Assembly (NCBI GenBank): GCA_021828405.1
Contig: JAKARZ010000001.1
Coordinates: 124,001 to 188,000 of the forward strand
Direction: 5' to 3'
Length of the DNA: 64,000 nt
Source of the DNA: Bacillota bacterium
GTDB taxonomy: Bacteria; Bacillota_E; Sulfobacillia; Sulfobacillales; JAIMBI01
Part shown: positions 7,323-16,349 of the stretch, one piece after another
How positions within the stretch are numbered: position 1 is the first letter of the stretch
How the letters are laid out: every line of letters begins with the position of its first letter
Translations under genes and position numbers: made by a program
Notes under the pieces: model-generated
What the model was told of the DNA's origin: nothing
The model's database searches: none
Seen by the model: only the letters and a program-made list of their open reading frames with translations

Positions 7323-9188
7323 ATGGGAATGTCGGGCGGCATGGCGGGCATGCATGCCATCTTTGCTCAGCGCCGGGCGGAGGAATTTTTGGCGGGGGGC
7401 CGGCCGAGCTGGGACACCGCGCGCCGACTGGGGCGCCTCTTGGCCAGCCACCGGCGCGCGCTGGCGCTGGCGCTGGCGTTTACGGTGGTGAGCGTGCTTT
7501 TGGGGCTCATCCCCCCGCTCTTGATGCGGGCGATTATCGACCAAGCGATCCTGCGCCACAACTTTCACCTGCTGGTGTGGCTCGCGGGCGCTCTTCTCTT
7601 GATTCCCGCCGTGGCGGCGGTGGTGTCCGTGGGCCAGAATTACCTGAACGCGGTGGTGTCCCAGGCGTTGATCCATGACCTGCGGACGGCCCTGTACGAC
7701 CACGGGCAGCTCCTGGGGATTCGCTTCTTCACCAGAACGCCGGCCGGCCAGATCCACTCCCGCCTGGTCAACGACCTGAACGCGGTCCAGGGGGTCTTGA
7801 GCCAAACCCTGACTGGCTTGTTTGTCAACGTGCTGACGATTTCCCTAACGCTCACCATCATGTTCGTCATCAACTGGCCGCTGGCCATCCTGGCCACGCT
7901 GATCCTGCCCGGGTTCGTGTTTCCGGTCATGGCGTTTGGCCGCCGCAGCTACGATGCCATGGGCCGCACCCAAGAAGCCCTCTCGGACGTGACGGCCCAC
8001 TTGGAGGAGACGCTGACGCTGTCGGGGACGATCGTGGTCCGGTCCTTCGGGGCTCGCCCCCGCGAGTCGGCGCGATTCCGCGCACTGTCGGCGGAGGTGC
8101 AGCGCCGTCAGGTGCACCAAAGCATGGTGGGCCAGTGGCTCATGATGGTGGTGCGCGCCCTGTCCGCGGTCGGCCCCGCCCTGCTGTACGGGTACGGTGG
8201 GTACCTCATCATCCGGGGCCAACTCGAGTTGGGCACGGTGGTCGCGTTTGCCACCTATCTGGTGCAGCTGTACGGACCCGCCTCGGCGCTGGCCGGTGCC
8301 AACAGCACGCTCATGGGCGGCCTGGCCCTGTTTGACCGGATCTTTCGGTTCCTCGACCTGCCCCTCGAAGTGTCTGAGCCGGCGGCGCCCGCCCCTCTCC
8401 CGAGCATCGGGGCCAGCACCGGATACCCGGTGGCTTTCGAGCGCGTGCAGTTTGCTTATCAGAGCGGAGAGCCCGTGCTGCACAACCTCTCTTTCACCGC
8501 TCAGGCTGGGCAGCTGACGGCGATCGTGGGGCCGAGCGGCGCAGGCAAGAGCACCGTGCTGGCGCTGGGCGCCCGCTTTTACGACCCGGACCAAGGGTCG
8601 GTCCGGGTGAGCGGCGTCCCGCTGAACACCGTGAGCGACCCCGAGCTGCGCCGCATCATGGGCGTGGTGACACAGGAGTTGTTCCTGTTCCACACCACGC
8701 TCGCGGACAACGTGCGGTACAGCCGCCCTGACGCCAGCGACCCCGAGGTGCGGGAAGCCGTGGAGGCGGCTCAGCTCGGCGATCTGGTGGCCTCGCTGCC
8801 CGCCGGGCTGGAGACGGTCGTCGGCGAGCGGGGCTACCGGCTGTCCGGCGGCGAAAAGCAGCGGGTGGCGATTGCGCGCGCCATCCTGCAAAACCCGCGG
8901 GTGCTGTGGCTGGATGAAGCGACCAGCTCCCTCGACAGCCACGCGGAGCGCCTGATCCAGGAAGCGCTGACGCGTCTGTTTCGGGGGCGCACCGTGGTGG
9001 CCATCGCGCACCGACTGTCCACCGTGCTGGCGGCCGACCAGATCGTGGTCATGGACCACGGGGTGATTGTCGAGCGCGGGCGCCATCGCGACCTTTTGGC
9101 CGCCGACGGGCTGTACGCCCATCTGTATCATGAGCAGTTCGATCCGGACCGGGTGATGCCGGCGCGCGAGCCGGCGTCGGCGGTCTGA
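7323..9188 (+). CDS. ABC-type multidrug/lipid exporter, fused membrane and ATPase domains
   Basis: A 621-residue half-transporter that should work as a dimer in the cytoplasmic membrane. Residues ~40-340 form a six-helix exporter domain. The nucleotide-binding domain (~375-600) has Walker A GPSGAGKST near residue 403, Q-loop VVTQELFLFH, signature LSGGEKQR, Walker B VLWLDEATSSLD and switch AHRLST; all catalytic residues are intact. Order and length match MsbA/LmrA-type exporters. The substrate is unknown. The N-terminus carries several methionines (MGMSGGMAGMHA), so the start could be a few codons later. A strong hairpin terminates it downstream. Confidence 0.92.
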   Translation: MGMSGGMAGMHAIFAQRRAEEFLAGGRPSWDTARRLGRLLASHRRALALALAFTVVSVLLGLIPPLLMRAIIDQAILRHNFHLLVWLAGALLLIPAVAAVVSVGQNYLNAVVSQALIHDLRTALYDHGQLLGIRFFTRTPAGQIHSRLVNDLNAVQGVLSQTLTGLFVNVLTISLTLTIMFVINWPLAILATLILPGFVFPVMAFGRRSYDAMGRTQEALSDVTAHLEETLTLSGTIVVRSFGARPRESARFRALSAEVQRRQVHQSMVGQWLMMVVRALSAVGPALLYGYGGYLIIRGQLELGTVVAFATYLVQLYGPASALAGANSTLMGGLALFDRIFRFLDLPLEVSEPAAPAPLPSIGASTGYPVAFERVQFAYQSGEPVLHNLSFTAQAGQLTAIVGPSGAGKSTVLALGARFYDPDQGSVRVSGVPLNTVSDPELRRIMGVVTQELFLFHTTLADNVRYSRPDASDPEVREAVEAAQLGDLVASLPAGLETVVGERGYRLSGGEKQRVAIARAILQNPRVLWLDEATSSLDSHAERLIQEALTRLFRGRTVVAIAHRLSTVLAADQIVVMDHGVIVERGRHRDLLAADGLYAHLYHEQFDPDRVMPAREPASAV

Positions 9189-9236
9189 CCCGGCCCGCGG
9201 GCAGCCGCCCCACCCAGTCGTCCACGAAAACCGAAT

Positions 9237-9257
9237 CCCCGGCACACCGTGCCGGGG
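9237..9257. terminator. Hairpin terminator between convergent genes
   Basis: CCCCGGCAC and GTGCCGGGG form a perfect 9-bp stem with a 3-nt loop. It lies between the ABC transporter and a convergent membrane gene. On the minus strand a T-rich stretch (GGTTTTCG) follows, so it could end both transcripts. Confidence 0.7.
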
Positions 9258-9332
9258 CAGGATGCGTGCTTTGGATCTGGTCCCCTCGTCCGAGGGAGGC
9301 GTCTTGCGACAGCCCCCCTCCTTGCGCCGGCC

Positions 9333-9806
9333 TCAGCGGTCCCCCAGGAGCTCGTTCACCTGAGACCCGGGGTCCGCGCGCAGCATCCAGATGCCCACAA
9401 CCAGGAGGTACAGCCAGGCCAGCAGAGACATCCCTCGTCCAAACGAGTACAGGGCAAACTGGACATGTCCCGCCAGCGGCTTCGGGTCGATCCCAAACGG
9501 CAGGGCCACCAGCCCCGACAGGAAGAACATCAACATATTGTAGCCGGTGAACAGGACGGGAATCAGGTAGTACCGCCGCAGGCCAAGCAGGTACACGACC
9601 GCGATGAGGCTGTAGGCCGCCGTTTCGATGTCGATCCAGTAGGACACGATCGGCGTCGCGCCGGGGCTTGCGAAAAGATGCGCCGCGACATTGATGACGG
9701 CCAGCAACGCCAGCGACAGACGCCAACCTTGCATGCGGCGCGTCGGGGTCTTTTGGACAGATGATGATGACGGTGCACCCGCGGGACGAAGTGTTTGCGT
9801 AGTCAT
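9333..9806 (-). CDS. Multi-pass membrane protein, unknown function
   Basis: A 157-residue protein starting MTTQTLRPAG, with a short Ser/Thr/Pro-rich cytoplasmic N-terminus and four hydrophobic segments (LSLALLAVINVAAHLF, AAYSLIAVVYLLGL, LIPVLFTGYNMLMFFLSG, LLAWLYLLVVGIWML). No family was recognised. The ATG at 9806 is preceded by AGGAGGGATATC, so the longer frame back to 10022 is rejected. It stands alone on the minus strand between two plus-strand genes. Confidence 0.7.
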   Translation of the reverse strand: MTTQTLRPAGAPSSSSVQKTPTRRMQGWRLSLALLAVINVAAHLFASPGATPIVSYWIDIETAAYSLIAVVYLLGLRRYYLIPVLFTGYNMLMFFLSGLVALPFGIDPKPLAGHVQFALYSFGRGMSLLAWLYLLVVGIWMLRADPGSQVNELLGDR

Positions 9807-10297
9807 GATATCCCTCCTCATTTCTTCTGGCGCGGTTCCTGCCGCACCCTGAATCCATGGGGATCGTGGCACGCCGCATCCGGCGCCCCTAGGATCAGAG
9901 GGCGCGAATAGTGGACGCGGAGGAACCGGTCCCCAGGGGCGGTCTGACCCGGCAGGGGGGCAGTTCGCCCCATCCAGGAGGGCCATTGGCGCCCCGCGGG
10001 CGCTCGTTGTGTCGAACGGCATCGGTCCGTTCTGGGCAGCCTGGCTTCCCTGGGCTGAGCCCGTTCGGAGGGGTGAATCGGGGAACCCGCCGGCGAGCTC
10101 TCTCTTTGGTCAGGTGATCCCTCACGGGCACATCGGTCAGGAGAAGCCGCCCCGGCCACTCACCCCGCCGTTTGTCCGACAGAGCGAGAAACAAGCTAAG
10201 CGCGCGGATGATTTCCCGTTTTCGCAGTAGAATCAAGTGGACGAATTACCAGACGCCGTTTCCTGTCCCACGACATGCTGTCCAGGCCAGGGGGTAA
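9807..10297. other. Intergenic region between divergent genes
   Basis: This ~490-bp stretch must hold the promoters for the membrane protein (minus) and the acylase (plus). Several short open frames exist on both strands, but none has a ribosome site or recognisable protein pattern. Confidence 0.5.
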
Positions 10298-12865
10298 ATG
10301 TGGATGCGCGCGATTTTCTCGCTGGTGTTGGCCTTGTTGTTTACGGCAGGCGTTTTGCTCCTGACGGCGGTGGGCGTCGGCCCGCTGCCCGCGCTGGGCC
10401 CAACCTTCAATCCGGCGACCGGGGTGTGGACGATGGCGCAGGGCGCCCACAAACCCACCACCGAAACGCTGGCAGTCCCAGGCCTCAGCCATCCCGTCAC
10501 CGTGACTTTCGGTGCCCAGGGAACGCCCTACATCCACGCCGCCACCACGCACGATCTTTTTGTGGCCCTAGGCTATCTTCAGGCGAAAAACCGCCTGTTC
10601 GAGATGGACCTCATGCGCCGCCAAGGCGAGGGGTTGCTGTCGCAAATCGTAGGGCGGGCGGCGCTCGGCTCCGACCGCTTTGAGCTGGAGTTGGGCCTCC
10701 TGCGGACGGCCCGCGCCAATTGGGCCACACTCGGACCCAGCAGCCGGGCGCGCCAAGCCCTGCTGGCGTTTTCCACCGGCGTCAACGATGTCATCCGCCA
10801 GGACGAGCGTACCGGTACCCTGCCCGTGTTTTTCAAGCTTTTGGGCTACCGGCCCGCACCTTGGACGCCCATCGACAGTTTGGTGGTTCAGGGCGTGATG
10901 AACCAGGATATGAGCTACACCACGGCCCCCATCGAATACAACCTTCTGGTCCACACCCTGGGATACGCCCGCACGATGGCTTTCTTTCCCATCGACCCGG
11001 CCAACGTCCAGCATCCGTACGACACCGGGCCCTATGTGAAGCAGCCTCTCCAACCCATGCCGCCGCAGACCGCGGTCCAAACCCCGTTCGATCTCCGGGG
11101 GGGCATTCCCACCGGGGCGCTGACCGGGGTGGCCGGGGCCGCTCCGGCCGAAGGCCTCGCGTCCAGCCGCGCGGCGTCCAGCGTGCTGGGGGACGTCGCA
11201 GCACTCGCGGCGTCGTTCCGACACAGCTTCGGTGCCAGCAACAACTGGGCGGTCATGGGCACCAAGACCGCCAGCGGCCAAGCCATGCTGGCAGGTGACC
11301 CGCACCTCACGCAGACGCTGCCCTCCGTGTGGTATCAGGTGGCGGGAGTCGCCCCGGGCTACAACTTCTCCGGCGTGTCCATCCCGGGCACGCCCGCCAT
11401 CCTCATCGGGTACAATCGCAACATCGCCTGGAGCCTCACCGACGGGGAAAATCAAGCCACCTTCTTCTACCAGGAGCAAACCAGCCCGGCCCACCCCAAC
11501 CAGTACTATTGGGATGGCGCGTGGCGATCCATGAACGTGGTGCACTACACCATCCCCGTCAAGGGCGGCGCATCGGTCCCCCTCACCGTGCGGCTCACGG
11601 TGCACGGGCCGCTCATGACGCAGTCGGGCGAAACGCTGGCCGTGGACTGGATTGGCGCGCTGCCCTCGCCCGACATCGGTACGGCGCTGGCCATCATGCG
11701 CGCGTCCAACTTTGCCCAGTTTCGCACCGCCCTAAGCCGCTGGAACAGCCCCACCATGAACTTCATCTACGCGGATCGCTTCGGAAACGTCGGGCTCATT
11801 TCGGCAGGCTACTACGCCCAGGTCGCCCAGGGGAAGCCGTGGATGGTGCTGTCGGGCACCGGGGCGGAGGACATCGTGGGCGCCATCCCATACGGGGCGA
11901 TTCCCGAGGCTTACGATCCGAAAACCGGATTTGTCTTTTCCGCGAACCAGCGGATGGTGTCGGCATCCTATCCGTACTACATCGGCACATCGATGGACTT
12001 TTTCACCAACGGGTTTCGCGCCAACAAGATCTACTCCACGCTGGCGCCCGCTTCACATCTCACGGTCACCAGCTTCACGCACCTGCAAAACAACATCCAG
12101 GATGTGATGGCGGTGGCGGTGGTGCCTCACCTGCTGTCTGCCCTAAAGGGACAGGCGCTCTCGCCGACGGAGCAGGCGGCCGCAGCCCTGCTCCGCGGCT
12201 GGCACGGCAACATGACCGCCAGCTCCCCCCAGGCCACGGTGTGGTGGTTCTTCCTGGGCCACTATCTCACCGACACCTTCGGGCCCTGGTGGCAGGCTGG
12301 CCATGTGCCCGTGAGCCAGGATGCCAACCTCCAAATCTCGGCCATCTCGGAAGTCGGCACCCCGCTGGTCGAGGATCTTGCGGCCTGGACCACGTCCGAC
12401 CCGGGTAATGCGGCCTTCGCTCCTCCGGGCGACCCGCACCGCACCGCCAGCCAGGTGATGGTGGCTGCCTTTCGCCAAACCGTTGCCGAGCTCACCAGTC
12501 GGCTGGGCAGTGACCCGTCGCAGTGGGCCTGGCAGCGCGTCCACTTTCGCGAGTTTTCCTCGCTGGCGCAGGTCAAGGCGCTGGGCTACGGCCCCCGGGG
12601 GTCTAGCGGAGATGCTTGGACCGTTGACGCGGCCGATGGGGGCCTTATCTCGCACGCCGGGCCGAGCTGGCGCATGATCGTGGCGTTTGCCGGGGCCAAG
12701 GCGCCTCCGACCGCCTGGGGGGTCTACCCGGGTGGCCAGAGTGAAAACCCCCTGTCGCCTTTATACAAGGACCAGATCGCGGCCTGGTGGACGGGCCACT
12801 ACTATCCGATGCACACGGTCAGCCAGGAGGCCGCCCACGGGCCGCGGTGGACCCTCACACCCTGA
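10298..12865 (+). CDS. Penicillin acylase-family N-terminal nucleophile hydrolase
   Basis: An 855-residue precursor of the penicillin amidase (S45) family, enzymes that cleave amide bonds in beta-lactams, acyl-homoserine lactones or related compounds. The N-terminus (AIFSLVLALLFTAGVLLLT) is a signal peptide or anchor, placing it outside the membrane. The alpha part contains GTPYIHAATTHDLFVALGY and NRLFEMDLMRRQGEG. The autocatalytic processing site is at FGASNNWAVMG, where Ser314 would be the beta-chain nucleophile; GDPHL and the later YADRFGNVG also match the family. An ATG two codons downstream (10304) has better spacing to AGGGGG. The next gene follows 23 bp later. Substrate not deducible. 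Confidence 0.88.
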   Translation: MWMRAIFSLVLALLFTAGVLLLTAVGVGPLPALGPTFNPATGVWTMAQGAHKPTTETLAVPGLSHPVTVTFGAQGTPYIHAATTHDLFVALGYLQAKNRLFEMDLMRRQGEGLLSQIVGRAALGSDRFELELGLLRTARANWATLGPSSRARQALLAFSTGVNDVIRQDERTGTLPVFFKLLGYRPAPWTPIDSLVVQGVMNQDMSYTTAPIEYNLLVHTLGYARTMAFFPIDPANVQHPYDTGPYVKQPLQPMPPQTAVQTPFDLRGGIPTGALTGVAGAAPAEGLASSRAASSVLGDVAALAASFRHSFGASNNWAVMGTKTASGQAMLAGDPHLTQTLPSVWYQVAGVAPGYNFSGVSIPGTPAILIGYNRNIAWSLTDGENQATFFYQEQTSPAHPNQYYWDGAWRSMNVVHYTIPVKGGASVPLTVRLTVHGPLMTQSGETLAVDWIGALPSPDIGTALAIMRASNFAQFRTALSRWNSPTMNFIYADRFGNVGLISAGYYAQVAQGKPWMVLSGTGAEDIVGAIPYGAIPEAYDPKTGFVFSANQRMVSASYPYYIGTSMDFFTNGFRANKIYSTLAPASHLTVTSFTHLQNNIQDVMAVAVVPHLLSALKGQALSPTEQAAAALLRGWHGNMTASSPQATVWWFFLGHYLTDTFGPWWQAGHVPVSQDANLQISAISEVGTPLVEDLAAWTTSDPGNAAFAPPGDPHRTASQVMVAAFRQTVAELTSRLGSDPSQWAWQRVHFREFSSLAQVKALGYGPRGSSGDAWTVDAADGGLISHAGPSWRMIVAFAGAKAPPTAWGVYPGGQSENPLSPLYKDQIAAWWTGHYYPMHTVSQEAAHGPRWTLTP

Positions 12866-12888
12866 GCAAATCAAGAGGTGGTGACCCG

Positions 12889-13356
12889 GTGGATCCCGAG
12901 GTAAATCAAGGAATGGCTCAAAAGGCGGACCGCTGGACGCGCCCGTGGCCCACACACCACGTCGTGTTGGGACTGGCGGGGGCCGTGCTGGCAGTGTGGG
13001 CCCTCACAGCCCTGGGCTTATGGGTAGCCCCTCTCATCATCGCGTTCCTGTGGGCCCTGGGGGTGCCGGGCACCTTGCGCCAATATGCCGGTGCCCTGCT
13101 GGCGGGTGTTGGGGGCTACCTGCTTCCGCTCGGCCTGGCGGCACCGACCGTGCCCGTGGGACGCGCATCCCAGGTGGTGGCGAGCATCATGGGATTCGGC
13201 ACACACGGCACCGGACTCTTGGTGTGGGTCATGACCGCCCTCACGGCGGCACTGCTGGCCGTAGCCGGTGCGTGGGTGGGCCACGCCAGCCGTCAGGTGG
13301 TGTTGGGTCGCAGCGCGCACACACTCGCGGCGCCGTCCGGCACATTGGATCGGTAA
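12889..13356 (+). CDS. Small multi-pass membrane protein after the acylase
   Basis: A 155-residue protein with four hydrophobic segments (VLGLAGAVLAVWALTALGLWV, LIIAFLWALGV, YAGALLAGVGGYLLPLGLA, LLVWVMTALTAALLAVAGAWVG). No family recognised. The GTG at 12889 follows AGAGGTGG with a 7-nt gap; an ATG eight codons later lacks a good site. The short distance to the acylase stop suggests co-transcription and perhaps a role with the acylase at the membrane. Confidence 0.65.
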   Translation: MDPEVNQGMAQKADRWTRPWPTHHVVLGLAGAVLAVWALTALGLWVAPLIIAFLWALGVPGTLRQYAGALLAGVGGYLLPLGLAAPTVPVGRASQVVASIMGFGTHGTGLLVWVMTALTAALLAVAGAWVGHASRQVVLGRSAHTLAAPSGTLDR

Positions 13357-13903
13357 CGACGGGCCGCAGCGCACAGCCCGCGGGGCTGGCTTGCGCGCCA
13401 CGCAGGCGTGGTCCGCGTGAGGTCCATGCATGGCGCATAGGCAAGTTCTCCGGGCACCGCTTTCCGATGGGGGCGTCCACCGGCCTGCGACGGATGTTCC
13501 CTCCCTCGGATGCTCCGCTTTCTGGTGCCGACTTCTCGGGCCTGCGTCGGTTCGACTCCGCGTAGGCGAGTCCAAGAGGGCACCCCGTCGGGTTCAAGGA
13601 TCCCCGGGGGAACCCCGGTCGTGACCACGGAGAGCAAACGCCGCCGCCTGGCCGACTTGCTTCGTCCGTGGGCGAAGGGACCCGGACCGGTCGCGTCCTT
13701 GGCCGCGCGATCCCCGCGCGATGTGAACCATCCTATCTAGTGGTGTTTGCGAGGGTAGGGTGGTGGGCGGGGAACTCGGAAAGGCAAACGTGGCCCCCGC
13801 GGGGTCCAAGACGTTCGCGACGAGGTAGGGGTCCCGACCTCGGTACCGTGCTGGCCGCGACGTTGAGGCCCCACTCGGGTTCGCTCTGGAGTCCGACGTA
13901 GTC
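13357..13903. other. Non-coding stretch entering the mobile-element region
   Basis: No intact gene is visible. A short frame from GTG 13621 (ESKRRRLADLLRPWAKG) may be the decayed N-terminus of the transposase remnant that follows. A tRNA T-loop-like GGTTCGACTCC near 13548 does not fit a tRNA. Confidence 0.4.
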
Positions 13904-14260
13904 ATGGGTCACCAGACAGCGAGACGGATGCTGCCAGGTCAGCAGGGGGATGAAGTGGAGGCGGAGCAGCTCGCCCGATATGTCATGGACGAGCGCATCC
14001 ACACTGGACCGAGCGACGGACAGCATCCGGTGTTGTACGTGGACGGAGGAGCCCAGCGGCCCGCCGATGGCACCGCTGAGAGCGAGGCCGAGTGGCGCAC
14101 GGTCCAGCGCCTGCTACCGCGGTTGGCCCAGACGTTCTACCACCACATGGATGTGGTGGTGGCCGACGCGGAATACTGCACCCAAGTATTTCTGCAGGCT
14201 GTGCGGGGCTACGGCTGAGCCGCCGTGGTCCGGTTGAAGAACGACCGGCTGACGATCTAG
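13904..14260 (+). pseudogene. Degenerate DDE transposase fragment
   Basis: An open frame of 104 codons carries a transposase-like core: HPVLYVDGGAQRPADGT, then MDVVVADAEYCTQVF (the second acidic residue of a DDE catalytic triad). After the stop at 14216-14218 the same reading frame resumes with VVRLKNDRLTI, a block normally following that strand. The gene is therefore broken by at least one in-frame stop, and its start and end are lost. The exact IS family is not resolved. Confidence 0.5.
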
Positions 14261-14614
14261 CAGCATGCGTAAGGCTTGCGCCAGATCACGGCGCCGGTGC
14301 TGTACCAAGCGACCAGCACAGAAACTCTGGTGCTGTGGGTTCTCCCCGCCCTGACGTGGGGGCCGCTCACCCGGGTGCGGGTCGTGGTGTGGCCGCGAGG
14401 GGCGTATCGTGCCGGCCGCCCACCGGAGGACGACCCGTACCACGCGGGCTGGGCTGTCGACGGCGGGCCCCGGGATGAGGTGCGTTGCGATCCCACCCGG
14501 CCAGCCCTCCATGATCTGGCAGCGCGATGGCCTTCGACTCGGTGCCCTTTTCCCGCGCCTCGGACCGCCGTTGGTCATGCGCCGCCGGGATTGGCTTACG
14601 TCCGCAACAATGAC

Positions 14615-14644
14615 TTGACATCCACGCATGCGATGCATTACGGT
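14615..14644 (+). promoter_or_regulatory. Putative promoter of the AbrB-PIN module
   Basis: TTGACA (14615-14620) is followed 18 nt later by TACGGT (14639-14644), about 20 bp before the start codon. The region includes the short palindrome GCATGC, so autorepression by the antitoxin is plausible. Confidence 0.45.
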
Positions 14645-14664
14645 AGCTACAAGGAGGATGGAGC

Positions 14665-14892
14665 ATGGCGATCGTCACAAGCAAGGGGCAGGTGACCCTG
14701 CCGAAAATGGTGCGGGATGCGCTCGGCCTGACCGCCGGCTCGCAGCTCACGTTTGACATTCGTGACAACCAAGTGACTCTGCGGCGCGTGATCCCAGATG
14801 AGAACTTCGCCAAGTGGCACGGGTTCTTAAAGGGGGTGCTGCCGGAGGGCGAGACCGTCGATGAGCGGTTGCGGGAAGATCGGGGATCATGA
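14665..14892 (+). CDS. AbrB/SpoVT-type antitoxin
   Basis: A 75-residue swapped-hairpin DNA-binding antitoxin. MAIVTSKGQVTLPKMVRDAL is the classic AbrB/MazE fold (TSKGQVTLPKxxR). The C-terminal half (WHGFLKGVLPEGETVDERL) would neutralise the toxin. AAGGAGGATGGAGC precedes the ATG. Its stop overlaps the PIN toxin start (ATGA). It should repress its own promoter, probably more strongly when bound to the toxin. Confidence 0.85.
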   Translation: MAIVTSKGQVTLPKMVRDALGLTAGSQLTFDIRDNQVTLRRVIPDENFAKWHGFLKGVLPEGETVDERLREDRGS

Positions 14893-15389
14893 CCACGGCC
14901 ATCGACACCAACATTCTGTTGGACATTCTCATCGCGAACCGTTTCGCACTGGATTCCGTGGCCGCTCTCCAGTCGATTCAGGCAACGGGGCGTACCGTCG
15001 TTTGCCCGGTGGTCTTTGCGGAACTCGCGTCCTATTTTGTGCGCCACAGGGATACCCCAAGCGGGGCCACCGTCGAGAGCTTCTTAGCAGACGTAGGAGT
15101 CGACCTCGACGGCTTCGGGACCTCGACTCTGATCCAGGCCGGAGAGGCTTGGGCTGCGTACAGCCGGGACCGCGCCCGTGGCCTCACGTGCGGATCATGT
15201 GGGACCCAATGGAGTCCTGACTGCCCGGCGTGCCACGCGGCAACTACCTTACGCCAACACTTGGTGGCCGACTTTCTCATAGGGGCGCATGCGTCGTGCC
15301 AAGCCGACGCGTTGCTGACGCGGGACCTAGGCTATTACCGCACGTACTTTAAAGGCCTTCGGCTGGTCGAGCCTCGCCACGCCGATTAG
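14889..15389 (+). CDS. PIN-domain toxin (VapC-like) with inserted zinc ribbon
   Basis: A 166-residue PIN ribonuclease. The acidic metal-binding residues are all present: Asp6 (AIDTNILLD), Glu45 (FAELASYF), Asp128 (ADFLIGAHA) and Asp146 (LLTRDLGYY). Between Glu45 and Asp128 lies an unusual insert with CGSC (101-104) and CPAC (112-115), a compact zinc-ribbon-like knuckle absent from a standard VapC. The start ATG overlaps the antitoxin stop by 4 bp. Expected role: RNA cleavage when the antitoxin is degraded. Nothing in the frame suggests decay. Confidence 0.85.
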   Translation: MTTAIDTNILLDILIANRFALDSVAALQSIQATGRTVVCPVVFAELASYFVRHRDTPSGATVESFLADVGVDLDGFGTSTLIQAGEAWAAYSRDRARGLTCGSCGTQWSPDCPACHAATTLRQHLVADFLIGAHASCQADALLTRDLGYYRTYFKGLRLVEPRHAD

Positions 15390-15499
15390 CGGTAAACCGT
15401 ACGCTCGAGATACCCACGATCATCGTCGGGGGTCCCCACGTTTCAGCATTAGGCATTCCCTGGTTTCAGCACTGTCATTGGTATTTCAGATCTTATTCT

Positions 15500-15660
15500 C
15501 TAGTGTCCTGAGTTAGTATTGCGCTTGCAATAGGTTGCCAGGGACGAGAGAATTTGGTCGGCCGTCTTCACCCAGACATAGGGCCGGGGATGGTCATTCC
15601 ACGCCGCGATCCACGCCCGGATGTGCGCCTCCAAATCGGCGACACTCCAATGCACGGATC
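15500..15660 (-). pseudogene. IS630-family transposase C-terminal remnant
   Basis: Read on the minus strand up to a TAG at 15502-15500, the sequence gives SVADLEAHIRAWIAAWNDHP, then RPYVWVKTADQIL, then LATYCKRNTNSGH. This is the conserved C-terminus of IS630-type (DDE) transposases. Only about 50 codons survive; the upstream boundary is lost near the RHH antitoxin gene. No other part of the element is visible nearby. Confidence 0.75.
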
Positions 15661-15705
15661 GCCCGGACGCTTGCAATCTGCAGCCGAAAGAGGGATGCTC
15701 GCATC

Positions 15706-15936
15706 ATGAACATCACGGTGCGGAACGTCAGTCAAGAGACGCGTGATATTCTCGCCCAGCGCGCGGCTCGATCCGGGCGATCGTTGCAGGAGTATCTGCG
15801 CCTCACTCTGGACGACCTCGCCGCCCAGGCGGATATCCACAACCTGATGGAGCGCGTCGAAGCAAGGCTTCGGGCTACGGGCCGACCGGTCCCGGCCGAC
15901 GTGATTCTGCGCCATCGCGATGCGGACCGCCGGTGA
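15706..15936 (+). CDS. FitA/RHH-type antitoxin
   Basis: A 76-residue ribbon-helix-helix antitoxin. MNITVRNVSQETRDILAQRA provides the DNA-contacting strand and first helix, and SGRSLQEYLRLTLDDLA the second helix, as in FitA and its relatives. The C-terminal tail (RPVPADVILRHRDADRR) would bind the toxin. The frame is open back to 15535, but homology begins at the ATG at 15706; the ribosome site AGAGGG is rather far upstream. Its TGA overlaps the toxin GTG. Confidence 0.8.
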   Translation: MNITVRNVSQETRDILAQRAARSGRSLQEYLRLTLDDLAAQADIHNLMERVEARLRATGRPVPADVILRHRDADRR

Positions 15937-16349
15937 CCATCGTTGCAGATGCGTCCATGGTGGTAGCGGGCCTGACGGATGCAGGGCCGGATGGGGTTTG
16001 GGCGCGGCACATCCTAACCACCAAGCGGCTGGTGGCGCCCCACCTCATGATGGCCGAAGCCGCCAATATACTCCGGCGCCTAGCCTTGGCGAACCAAATC
16101 TCCTGGGAAATCACTCACCAGGCGCACAACGACTTAGTGGCCCTTCCTGTGCAGCTGTTGCCGTATGCGCCGTTCTTCGAGCGGATATTTTCCCTCGGCA
16201 CACAGTTGACCTGCTACGACGCTTGGTATGTGGCGGTGGCCGAGCGGATGCGGGGGCCCCTCGCTACTTTGGACCGCCGTTTGGCGCGGAGCCCTGGAGC
16301 TCCGTGCGCCTTCGCGTTACCGCCCCCCATCCCTTCTGCTGGCAAATAG
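15933..16349 (+). CDS. PIN-domain toxin (VapC/FitB-like)
   Basis: A 138-residue PIN ribonuclease toxin. The acidic residues are Asp6 (IVADASMVV), Glu42 (LMMAEAANILRR), an aspartate near 96 (CYDAWYVAVAE) and one near 114 (LATLDRRLAR), so the active site looks complete. It starts with GTG overlapping the antitoxin stop (GTGA), the standard layout of such pairs. The C-terminus is proline-rich. It lies 0.5 kb after another AbrB-PIN pair, with only an IS630 scar between. Confidence 0.85.
   Translation: MTIVADASMVVAGLTDAGPDGVWARHILTTKRLVAPHLMMAEAANILRRLALANQISWEITHQAHNDLVALPVQLLPYAPFFERIFSLGTQLTCYDAWYVAVAERMRGPLATLDRRLARSPGAPCAFALPPPIPSAGK

Noticed and set aside
7845..9245. 466-codon minus-strand frame under the ABC transporter
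   Set aside because: Shadow of a gene with all ABC motifs; composition is histidine/glutamine-rich noise.
13540..13575. tRNA T-loop-like GGTTCGACTCC
   Set aside because: T-stem does not pair, and no matching acceptor or anticodon arms lie upstream.
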